Source: Acidithiobacillus sp. (lineage in GTDB: Bacteria > Pseudomonadota > Gammaproteobacteria > Acidithiobacillales > Acidithiobacillaceae). From it: 7,768 nt of DNA. Numbering within the stretch: the first letter of the stretch is position 1; each line of letters opens with the position of its first letter. Where the stretch lies: positions 1 through 7,768 of the forward strand of contig JAPTWR010000206.1 in NCBI GenBank assembly GCA_028065135.1, written 5' to 3'. Below, piece by piece: positions 1 to 6,900 of this stretch. The notes under the pieces are model-generated. The model did no database searches and was not told where the DNA came from. It saw nothing but the letters and a program-made list of their open reading frames with translations. The position numbers and the translations under genes were made by a program.

Positions 1-2
1 AT

Positions 3-269
3 GTGATTGGGCAATATCTCGCCGAATTCAGTTCAGCGGAGAAGCAGCGTGAGGGATTTACCCGTCTGAATGCCGATTTGGAAGATCTCGAAGCATTGAC
101 CTGCCGCATCCCGGCCATGGGAGACAGATCACAAAGCATTGGTGACGCCTTCAAGGCGGTGCGTGCGCAGTTTCCGGCATCGCGGGTGCCTACACCGCAA
201 CAAGAGGTTGCTGCAACAAACGATGGCGCCCAAAGCCCCGCACCCGTTCGGCCACGAAGGAGTCCCTGA
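3..269 (+). CDS. Small hypothetical protein, first gene of the primase operon (start uncertain, may be partial)
   Basis: This 88-residue protein is not recognised. It opens at GTG (3-5). The first half is charged and likely helical (EFSSAEKQREGFTRLNADLEDLEAL). The C-terminal third is rich in Pro, Ala and Arg (ending APVRPRRSP) and looks disordered. The GTG lies in a GTGA context: an upstream gene in frame 1 would end with the TGA at 4-6, giving the 4-base stop/start overlap common in operons. The frame is also open to the window edge, so a longer protein starting further left cannot be excluded. It overlaps the next gene by one base (TGATG at 267-271), so the two are probably translated together. 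By position it belongs to the replication module of a mobile element, but no function can be assigned. Confidence 0.55.
   Translation: MIGQYLAEFSSAEKQREGFTRLNADLEDLEALTCRIPAMGDRSQSIGDAFKAVRAQFPASRVPTPQQEVAATNDGAQSPAPVRPRRSP
257..262 (+). promoter_or_regulatory. Ribosome binding site of the second gene
   Basis: AAGGAG lies six bases before the ATG at 269. It sits inside the end of the preceding gene, which supports both the ATG start and translational coupling across the TGATG overlap. Confidence 0.7.
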
Positions 270-718
270 TGGATCACGACACCCAGCGTCAGGATACTAT
301 TGTGAGGAACGTGACACCTCCGCAAGTACAGGCCATCCTTCACGCCTTTGACGGAAAATCAGAACTATCCACCCACGAAATTTATGAGTGCGTGTCTACC
401 CACTTCCCCGACCTCAGCAGGCTGGAGCACGGCATTTTGCTGGGAAGACTGAAACAAGAGGGGATGATTGCACCAGGCCCCCATCCCCACACATGGCAAA
501 GGCTGGCCACACTCGATGATGCGGCCACGACGACCACAGCGGTTCACACTGCCCCGATAAAAAGGACTTTCGCCATCCGCAAGGACCCTCTTGCAGAGCG
601 CGCCCCGGAGCCGGTAGACCAAAAAACGCTCTGGGAAGTCGCGGAATGGCTTGAGGAAGGCCGGCAATGGATGGCGCGCGGGGCGGCTATTCTGGAGAGA
701 CATCAGGCAGACCGATAG
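269..718 (+). CDS. Hypothetical protein, possible N-terminal winged helix, second gene of the primase operon
   Basis: This 149-residue protein is not assigned to a family. The ATG has a good ribosome binding site and overlaps the previous stop by one base. Residues about 18-67 have the spacing of a small winged-helix or helix-turn-helix fold: a helix (QVQAILHAF), a second (THEIYECVSTHF), a third (SRLEHGILLGRLKQEGMI), then a Pro/His-rich turn with a Trp. That fold is inferred from pattern only. A low-complexity Thr/Ala linker follows at about 85-95. The last 35 residues are an amphipathic, Trp-containing helix (TLWEVAEWLEEGRQWMARGA), perhaps a protein-protein contact. It ends 13 bases before the primase start. 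A DNA-binding or replication-accessory role is plausible from position but unproven. Confidence 0.72.
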   Translation: MDHDTQRQDTIVRNVTPPQVQAILHAFDGKSELSTHEIYECVSTHFPDLSRLEHGILLGRLKQEGMIAPGPHPHTWQRLATLDDAATTTTAVHTAPIKRTFAIRKDPLAERAPEPVDQKTLWEVAEWLEEGRQWMARGAAILERHQADR

Positions 719-721
719 AAC

Positions 722-726
722 GGAGG
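722..726 (+). promoter_or_regulatory. Ribosome binding site that sets the primase start
   Basis: GGAGG is followed by five bases and then the ATG at 732. The reading frame is open further upstream to an ATG at 651, but that start lies inside the preceding gene and has no comparable site, so 732 is preferred. Confidence 0.8.
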
Positions 727-731
727 TTGGC

Positions 732-1907
732 ATGGCAACGACACATACATGGGTTGACGACACCAAAGAATATGCGCGCGGGCACTGGCGCGAAATCCTG
801 GTTCAGCTCGGGGTGGAGGTGCCGGCCATGTCCCATAAACATGGTGCGTGTCCAGGGTGCGGCGGTACAGATCGCTTCCGCTTTGACGATAAAGGCGGTC
901 GCGGCAGTTTTATCTGCTCCAATGGAGGAGGTGATCCAGTGGCCGGCGACGGTTTCAAACTATTGGAGCATGCGAAAGGCTGGCGATTTATGGAGGCGGC
1001 TCGCCGGGTTGCCGACGTGCTCGGGGTGAACCGCGACGCAACACCGCTGATGCCTACCCGGAACGATCTGCTGGAGCGCCGCCGCGTTCAACTGGCGCGC
1101 GCCATCCAGGACGAGGATCAGGATGCCGAGAAGAAAGAGAGGGCCCGCAAAGCGGTAAACCTCATTCTTGGCCAGTGCGTTCCGCTCAAGCACGTCCTGC
1201 CGGTATGGAACTATCTGCAACATCGAGGCCTGCTGGAGCGCTTTATCGCGGGTGCGGAGAACCTCATGGCTCACCCTGGGCTCACCTACTATTACCGTCC
1301 ATCCAAAGATGCCAAGTTTCAGACTCTGGGCACCTTCCCCGCCCTCATCGGTGTCTGCAAGTCGGCGTCCGGTCAAGTCGTCACCTTGCACCGTACCTGG
1401 ATCACCCCGGATGGTCGCAAGGTGGAGCTACCAGACCCAGACCTCAACGCTTCCCAATCCCTTTTCCTTCCCTCCAGAAAGCTTATGACGCCCATGGACG
1501 ATGTACCTTACCATATCCCGCTCTACGCACCGCACGGAGAGAAGCTGGGCGTTGCGGAGGGCATAGAAAGTGCCGTTGCGGCGGCCATGCTCAATGATGT
1601 GCCCGTCCATAGCGCCATCGACTCCGGCAAGCTCATTCATTACGCCCCGCCTGTGGGTGTCTGGCATCTCTATATTTTTGCGGACCCCGATCCAGCAGGC
1701 CGGCACGGTGCCGAATGCTTGCGCGACCGTCTGGCTATCGAGCGTCCGCATATGCAGGTGGAGATCCGCTATCCGCCGAAGGTGCCCGGTAAGCCCAATG
1801 CGGACTGGAACGACGTACTCCTGCATCACCAGAAGAAGGCTGCAGAGGCGGTGAATGCGGCATTTCCCAGCGAGTCGGCGACGGTTGTAAAGTTTCGGAA
1901 CTCTTAG
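732..1907 (+). CDS. P4/plasmid-type DNA primase (zinc-binding motif plus Toprim domain)
   Basis: This 391-residue protein should make RNA primers for replication of a mobile element. Near the N-terminus lies the primase zinc-binding motif of P4-alpha-like proteins: HGACPGCGGTDRFRFDDKGGRGSFIC at residues about 37-62 (C40, C43, C62; DRFRF 47-51), followed by GDGF at 72-75. A Toprim domain occupies about 265-365: the catalytic glutamate motif VAEGIES (E276), the DxD motif FADPDPAG (D318, D320) and the closing DWNDVL (358-363). In the Toprim family these acidic residues bind metal. There is no P-loop helicase domain of the full P4-alpha type, so a separate helicase is expected. The usual fourth zinc cysteine is not seen (sequence CSNGGGDP). 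It is the last gene of the plus-strand operon and ends 18 bases from the convergent gene. The family assignment is firm; the host element is inferred. Confidence 0.9.
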   Translation: MATTHTWVDDTKEYARGHWREILVQLGVEVPAMSHKHGACPGCGGTDRFRFDDKGGRGSFICSNGGGDPVAGDGFKLLEHAKGWRFMEAARRVADVLGVNRDATPLMPTRNDLLERRRVQLARAIQDEDQDAEKKERARKAVNLILGQCVPLKHVLPVWNYLQHRGLLERFIAGAENLMAHPGLTYYYRPSKDAKFQTLGTFPALIGVCKSASGQVVTLHRTWITPDGRKVELPDPDLNASQSLFLPSRKLMTPMDDVPYHIPLYAPHGEKLGVAEGIESAVAAAMLNDVPVHSAIDSGKLIHYAPPVGVWHLYIFADPDPAGRHGAECLRDRLAIERPHMQVEIRYPPKVPGKPNADWNDVLLHHQKKAAEAVNAAFPSESATVVKFRNS

Positions 1908-1925
1908 CCATTTACCCCTTCTTCC

Positions 1926-2903
1926 TCATATTGTTGTCTCCGCCCAGCCGAAGTCTTGGAGCATGAATGCGACGGCGCTTACGGCCAACTCAGTATCCCT
2001 CTGAGACACTAGCCGTGTTCCGTGCTGTGCCGCGGCATTGGCCTTGGCACGACTATGCAACTGGTTGATGACGTCGGCGATATCTCCCAAGGTTCGGCAG
2101 CCATGGTCGTTAAGCCATCTCACAATTGGGCCTAAGTCCTTCTTGCCGGTCGGATTTGATTCCGGAAACTTCGCGGAAATCATGTGGCAGGCGGCGTTAC
2201 GGCACGCGTCTATGACCGGCTGTGGGGCCTGAATGGGGGCGGCATCGACGACAGCATCAAGGGCCTGAAGAATGTCCTGTCGGTTGCCCTCTGGGATAAC
2301 GCCCGGGTTGATTTCCGGCAGCACGCCGAAGTAGGTTTTGGATTTCAGCGTAAGGTAGTAGGCATCTAGCCCCACCTTCTCCGAGAACACTACAGTCCAG
2401 TGGGATTCCGCGTTATTGTTACCAAGAATAACCGTCCAACCATGATTCACTGAACATTCCGCCGTCTTGTAGGACTTGTTTGCATGGAATACGTTTGTGG
2501 TGTGCAGTCCATTGTTATATGGGAAAAGACTGACAGTGCTCGCGGCCCAGGAACTCATACCATCCTTCTGGTACAACTGGCCCCGACGTGTCCTCGTTGC
2601 CGAGTTGAAGTAGTCTTCCAAGAAAAGCATGTCCATATTGACTGCATTTTGTACAAAGCGTATAGGCAAGAGGACAGGTGGCTGCACCATGAGCCTCAAC
2701 CAACTACTGCTACCTTCGAACCAAAGGCCATAGGCTTCCGCAATGTATTTCATTAAGTCACTCCATTGGTAGCTGAGTTGTCCGTTAGCATCTGTCGCAG
2801 TTAGGCTGAGCCGAAAGTCACTGTTGATCGAGACACGCTGTTTTGTTTGCGAGATCTGAGGGGGGCTCCTCTTATACCTAGCTGACTGAGTGTGGTCAGC
2901 CAA
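1926..2903 (-). CDS. Uncharacterised protein with Abi_C-like C-terminus, candidate abortive-infection gene
   Basis: This 325-residue protein has an N-terminal two-thirds that I do not recognise. The start is TTG at 2901-2903, chosen because AGAGGA lies eight bases before it and no ATG or GTG occurs between the upstream in-frame stop and this codon. The next Met is near residue 51. Residues about 225-325 resemble the Abi_C domain seen at the C-terminus of abortive-infection and HEPN-like proteins: a helix with ACRNAACHMI (233-242), then HSRAKANAAAQHG (283-295, with R285 and H294), then VSQRDTELAVSAVAFML (about 300-316). The usual Abi_C pattern is R-N-x5-H-G followed by ELAV; here the R-to-H spacing is longer. 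There is no signal peptide or obvious membrane segment. Its base composition is visibly lower in G+C than the restriction gene upstream, suggesting separate acquisition. The coding call is good; the defence role is inference. Confidence 0.72.
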   Translation of the reverse strand: MADHTQSARYKRSPPQISQTKQRVSINSDFRLSLTATDANGQLSYQWSDLMKYIAEAYGLWFEGSSSWLRLMVQPPVLLPIRFVQNAVNMDMLFLEDYFNSATRTRRGQLYQKDGMSSWAASTVSLFPYNNGLHTTNVFHANKSYKTAECSVNHGWTVILGNNNAESHWTVVFSEKVGLDAYYLTLKSKTYFGVLPEINPGVIPEGNRQDILQALDAVVDAAPIQAPQPVIDACRNAACHMISAKFPESNPTGKKDLGPIVRWLNDHGCRTLGDIADVINQLHSRAKANAAAQHGTRLVSQRDTELAVSAVAFMLQDFGWAETTI

Positions 2904-2911
2904 ATCGATAG

Positions 2912-2917
2912 TCCTCT
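2912..2917 (-). promoter_or_regulatory. Ribosome binding site supporting a TTG start
   Basis: On the minus strand AGAGGA is followed by eight bases and then TTG. It decides the start of the 325-residue gene, where no ATG is available nearby. Confidence 0.6.
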
Positions 2918-2948
2918 GGTCAAGTTTTTTGAGGGTCCGCCAGGCGAG

Positions 2949-2990
2949 TGCTTTTCTACATTTTTTTATTAAAATTCATATAGTTTACCA
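2949..2990 (-). promoter_or_regulatory. A+T-rich promoter-like stretch upstream of the 325-residue gene
   Basis: About 40 bases are strikingly A+T-rich against the surrounding sequence, with TATATG and TTTAAT as possible -10 boxes on the minus strand and TTGGAA upstream as a poor -35. No box pair has ideal spacing, so the exact promoter is not assigned. It could instead be an insertion-sequence or recombination junction. Confidence 0.3.
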
Positions 2991-3073
2991 CTTTCCAACC
3001 CCTCGTTTGCTGGGCGCCAAATGCGCCAATCTTTTGCGCACCCTTCAAGGTGCCTGTCCATGGCTACGCTCAT
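2969..3073 (-). pseudogene. Possible small ORF or gene remnant between the zinc-ribbon gene and the Abi_C-like gene
   Basis: From an ATG at 3071-3073 a 34-residue peptide reads MSVAMDRHLEGCAKDWRIWR and ends LYEF before TAA at 2969-2971. The same frame is open upstream to a TAA at 3122-3124 (reading NYPVTVSLKRYPNQLG before the ATG), so about 50 codons are free of stops, with a plausible residue mix rich in Trp, Arg and Lys. No good ribosome binding site precedes either Met. It may be the 3' remnant of a gene lost during transposition, or chance. No family is recognised. Confidence 0.22.
3013..3053. repeat. Cluster of short direct and inverted repeats
   Basis: GCGCCAA occurs at 3014-3020 and again at 3023-3029, nine bases apart. 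TGCGC (3022-3026) pairs with GCGCA (3036-3040), and GCACC (3038-3042) pairs with GGTGC (3049-3053). The stems are only five base pairs and no T-run follows on either strand, so this is not a convincing intrinsic terminator. It could be a protein-binding site or part of a mobile-element end. Confidence 0.3.
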
Positions 3074-3131
3074 GCCCAGCTGGTTTGGATAGCGCTTGAG
3101 ACTTACGGTTACTGGATAATTTTAGACCTCC

Positions 3132-3743
3132 TCAATATCCTGCAAAAACGGTGTCATTCTCTGCGGGAAATCTACGGCCCTCTTTTTTCAAGAAAATTCG
3201 AGGCGCAGATAGAGGCGACAGGAACACCAGCGCGTAGAGCAATTGCTGCGTACAGTCTCCGACAAACCGCTCTATCAGCCCGCCAGGCAGATCTTGTCGG
3301 GGAATCGGTGGAAGTATGATGGCCCCCTCGGCCCGCCAAAGAGGGGTGCGTACCAACGCCTCACGCCACCATAGCCGCCATCTGGCCAGGGTACGTTTGG
3401 AAATGCCAAGCACGGACCGCAATTTGTCATGCTGGGCTTTCTTGGCCTTTCCAGGCTGCAGGACGGAGATAAGCAGCATACTGGTCATTGCGTATCGTCT
3501 TCTGCCAAAGAACCGTACCGAAGGCGGTGTTACGCGTTTTCGGCAGGTTTCACAGCAGAAGCTGTGCCGATGTACCGAGATGGGTGCGTCCCCAGATTCA
3601 CCGCGTAGCAGTCGAGGAAAGCGGGCACTATGCAGCTTGCCACCACAATAAGGGCACCCTTTCGACTTTCTTTCTTCCGCTAGTTGCAGATCCATGGCTG
3701 TCACTGTGACCTGCCATTTTGCGTCCTGTGCCAAATGTAACAC
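3132..3743 (-). CDS. Zinc-ribbon/helix-turn-helix protein, probably transposition-associated; C-terminus possibly frameshifted
   Basis: This 203-residue protein starts at GTG (3741-3743) behind AAGGTGG nine bases away; an in-frame ATG at 3693-3695 is an alternative. Four cysteines form a zinc ribbon: CPYC (30-33) and CETC (64-67), with basic residues between and after them (KLHSARFPRLLRG; CRKRVTPPSVRFFGRRRY). A helix-turn-helix follows at about 107-131 (KLRSVLGISKRTLARWRLWW). The middle part ends with GGLIERFVGDCTQQLLYALVFLSPLS. From memory this arrangement resembles small accessory proteins encoded beside DDE transposases in proteobacteria, but I cannot name the element and no transposase follows here. 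After an A6 run (3183-3188 on the plus strand as T6) the +1 frame gives an alternative tail ending FPQRMTPFLQDIEEV, stopping at 3122-3124. This suggests a frameshifted or decaying gene. Coding is likely; function is uncertain. Confidence 0.62.
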   Translation of the reverse strand: MLHLAQDAKWQVTVTAMDLQLAEERKSKGCPYCGGKLHSARFPRLLRGESGDAPISVHRHSFCCETCRKRVTPPSVRFFGRRRYAMTSMLLISVLQPGKAKKAQHDKLRSVLGISKRTLARWRLWWREALVRTPLWRAEGAIILPPIPRQDLPGGLIERFVGDCTQQLLYALVFLSPLSAPRIFLKKEGRRFPAENDTVFAGY

Positions 3744-3778
3744 CGTTATGCACCACCTTCTCTGTGAACCGAAGACAG

Positions 3779-3808
3779 ACCATAACTTTCTTTCAATCTG
3801 ATTTTCAA
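3779..3808 (-). promoter_or_regulatory. Candidate sigma-70 promoter of the zinc-ribbon gene
   Basis: On the minus strand TTGAAA (3803-3808) and TATGGT (3779-3784) are separated by 18 bases, close to the -35/-10 consensus. This places transcription start about 30 bases before the GTG, which agrees with the chosen start and leaves room for the ribosome binding site. Confidence 0.4.
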
Positions 3809-3869
3809 GAGGATCGATACGGAGCCGTTATAATGATCACAATAAACGATGGGCCATGACTACCGCCCC

Positions 3870-3882
3870 TCACGCTACGTGA
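3870..3882. repeat. Short perfect inverted repeat downstream of the restriction gene
   Basis: TCACG-CTA-CGTGA is a five-base-pair inverted repeat with a three-base loop, about 40 bases after the stop of the restriction-modification gene. On that gene's strand the T-run comes before the stem, not after it, so it does not form a standard intrinsic terminator. The rest of 3744-3922 holds only the promoter candidate above. Confidence 0.3.
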
Positions 3883-3922
3883 CCAAAAAGGCTCCCAACT
3901 CCATCACTATCACTGACCGCTC

Positions 3923-6900
3923 TCAGCTGACCAGTCGCCAGCGCTCGGCTTCGTGGGTGATAAAGCCGAGGGTATGGAGGGCTGTGAGGACCGGTGTGAG
4001 GGCCTTGACGGGCTTGCGTTTGAATCGGGCAGCGAGGGCGTCGGTGCTGGCGGGGCTGGCGGCAAGCTGACGACGGACGACTTCAATTTGTTCGGCGAGG
4101 CTCGATGGCCATGCCGGTTTCTGGGTGACAACGCCGGAGGTTTCGCTATCGCCGAGTTCAAGGGTGCCCGTGCTACCGGCAACATCCCTATTGGGGGCTT
4201 GGTAGTCGAGGCGGAGCCAGCGAATCTGACCTTGAGCTTCTTCGGCAGCGCGTTGCGTATTGAGTGCGACTAGGCGGGTGAGGATCTCTTCTTCAGCCTC
4301 CCGCAGGGCGACATGTTTGTCTGGCAGGGGCGTGGTACCGCCAGGCTGACCGACGAGAGCGTCGGCAAGATCACTCCAACCGTAGGCATCAAGAACGGCA
4401 TGGTCGAGGGCATCGTGGAGCTCGGCGAGAATAGAGACCAACCCGGCCTGATGGATAGCGCGGTCTTGGGCGCTGAGAGTTGCGCCGCTGCGGAGTTTTT
4501 CCAGCACGTTGTACATGCCGGTGAGTGTAAGCTCGGCGTGTTCGGCTTGTTGACGCTTGCGGTGGGCGTCCAGTTGCTCGGCGAGATCGCGAATGTGAGC
4601 GGCCTGCTCGGAGTTGGCGTCGGGGAAGGGATAGGTTTCAAAGCAGCGGGTTTTTGTATAAACAGGGCGATCTTCAAGAGTACCCCCGGCTGCCAGCGCC
4701 CATTGCACATGGATACGGCTGGAAAGCACGCCGAGGATTGTGGCATCGTCACTTGCGATATTGACCAGCCGATTGTCTGGCAAAATATCAGCATCGAGAA
4801 ATTGGAAAGTGCGGTGCTTGGCAGTTTCGACAGTGGCGATGTAGCGCGGCAAGGTTGCGCACATCCTTCGCCATTCGCTACGGGCCTCTCCAAAAATCCA
4901 CCACTTGTCGCGGTAACCTGCACGATTGTTTTGATCACGCTCTGGTTTGACACGCTCCAAAACCCACTGATAAATTGCCGGGTAACGATGGCGTACATCT
5001 TCAGCGGTCAGCCCGAAGAGATCGATTACCTTGACACCGCGCGGCTTGTCCGTGAGGTCGCGACCATTGCGATAGTTGCGAATGTAGCGCTCTATACCGG
5101 GAACATGGCCCAGTCCAAGATTAGCAGCTTCGTCGGGCGTCACAATAAAGCCGGAACCATGCAGTTTTACGCCGGGTGTGCTGATATTGGCGTTGGCTGT
5201 CATTGGTCCGACCGCTGCGATATTCGGTCCCGCAGTCAAGTCCGCATGCAAAATCCCCAGACGTTCTGCGAGCGTCACCTCATGAGCATCTTCGTTGGTT
5301 TCCTGTTCCGCAATGACGTTCAGCAGTGCGCCTTCTCCTGCCTCGGAGCGGCCCACTGTCATAGCGATACGCACGGAGGCCCCGTCGGCGGCATCCACCC
5401 AGGGATGATCCGGAATGGCAAAAGCCAGGTGCAGCGGATTTTGCGCTGCGCTGAGTTGCGCTTCCAGAACCCGGCGGTTGAAAGTCTGGCGAATGGAGTT
5501 GGTGGTGATAAAGCCAAAACGGCGGGCTTGTCCATGGCGCACTGTTTCGGCCGCTATATGCCACCAGTACATGACAAAATCCGCGGACTCCGGGACTTCG
5601 CCCCTATACACGGCGCGCAGGGCATCCACATAACCGTCCCCCAATGCCCGCCGCATATTGGCGGCGCCGATGAAGGGGGGGTTGCCGATAATGTAATCCG
5701 CTTGCGGCCACCTGGCCTTGCGCGGGTTCCGGTAGCGCTCCACCGGCATTCGGGCGCTTTCGTCGGGAATCGGTTCGCCAGTGATGGGGCTGTCTTTATA
5801 GCTGTGTCCATCCCAGCGGGTGATAGCGCGACCATCCTCGTCCAGAACGTAGTCCATCCCGTCATAGGCCAGCAGGGCGTCCTGGTGTGCAATGTTGTGA
5901 AAATCGCGGAGGATGGGTTCGGGGAGGTCGATGCACTGATGGATACGGTAGTCCCACTGCAGATAACCGATCCAGAGCACCATCTCGGCGATGGCAGCCG
6001 CACGCGGGTTGATTTCTAAGCCGAGGAACTGGTGGGGATCGACGGTCAGGCCTTGGGTCTCCAAAATTGCCTGACCGCGGTTGAGGTCGCCGATCAGGTT
6101 GAGCACTTCGCCCTCAAGACGCTTCATGTGCTCCAAGGCAACGTAGAGGAAGTTACCGCTGCCGCAGGCGGGGTCCAGCACGCGAATCTGACAGAGTTGC
6201 TGATGGAAGCTTCGCAGCTCTTGCAATGCTTTGTCGGGCTTGTTTTGCTGGAGCCAGGTCTCGGCGGCCACCTGGGCGGTACGCCATTGAGCGCGCAAAG
6301 GGTTAATGAGGGTGGGCATGACCAGTCTTTCGACGTAGGCGCGGGGGGTGTAGTGGGCACCGAGTTGGTGGCGTTCGCGGGGGTCGAGGGCCCGTTCCAG
6401 CAGAGTACCGAAGATCGCGGGCTCTACGTAGCGCCAGTCGCTGCTGGCGGCTTCGCGGAGCAGGTCGATCTGGTCGCAGTTGAGCGGGATGACATCTGGG
6501 GTATGAAAGAGGCCGCCGTTAAAGCGTTGAATGGTGGCCATGAGGCGAGCGTCATAGCCGCCCTTGTCCATGGTCTGCCAGAGGGATTGCAGGGCGGGGG
6601 CAAACTGTTTGGGACGCTCATGTAGGGCGTCCAGCAGGGTAATAAAGGCCCCACGGCCCTGCTGCTGGGGCAGCAGGCCCACATCTTCGGCGAACATGGT
6701 AAAAAGGGCGCGCATGAGGAAATGGGCCACTCGCTCGGGACTGTGGCCAGCGGCTTCCAGAGACTTGGCCAGACGGGCCAGGCGGTCAGCAATGGCGCGG
6801 GTGACGCGGGCGGCATGGCGACTGGGATCAAGACTGCCCGGGTCGTTCCAGAGTTGGCGTAAACGATGGACTACGACGGGATCGCGCAGGTCCTGCAAAC

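Noticed and set aside
651..731. N-terminal extension of the primase to the ATG at 651
   Set aside because: It would overlap the preceding gene by 68 bases, and GGAGG sits at the right distance only for the ATG at 732.
3182..3188. Programmed -1 ribosomal frameshift on A AAA AAG in the zinc-ribbon gene
   Set aside because: The heptamer is in the wrong phase relative to the reading frame, and the -1 frame reaches TAG within a few codons. Only the +1 frame is open.
3050..3319. 89-codon plus-strand ORF across the start of the zinc-ribbon region
   Set aside because: It overlaps the antisense of the zinc-ribbon gene, lacks a ribosome binding site and shows no recognisable motif.
3843..3900. Intrinsic terminator for the restriction-modification gene
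   Set aside because: The only stem (3870-3882) is five base pairs and has no T-run on its 3' side in the direction of transcription.
2904..3922. Complete insertion sequence with terminal inverted repeats around the zinc-ribbon gene
   Set aside because: I could not find matching terminal inverted repeats or flanking target duplications by eye, and no transposase gene is present.
4270..4998. 242-codon minus-strand ORF inside the restriction-modification gene
   Set aside because: It is an out-of-frame shadow rich in Pro and Ser, typical of a shifted frame, while the enclosing frame has conserved motifs throughout.
4313..6019. 568-codon plus-strand ORF opposite the restriction-modification gene
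   Set aside because: It is the antisense of a gene with intact catalytic motifs. Its translation has no recognisable domain, and long antisense frames are expected in G+C-rich coding DNA. The plus-strand frames at 6032-6625 and 6866-7501 are rejected for the same reason.
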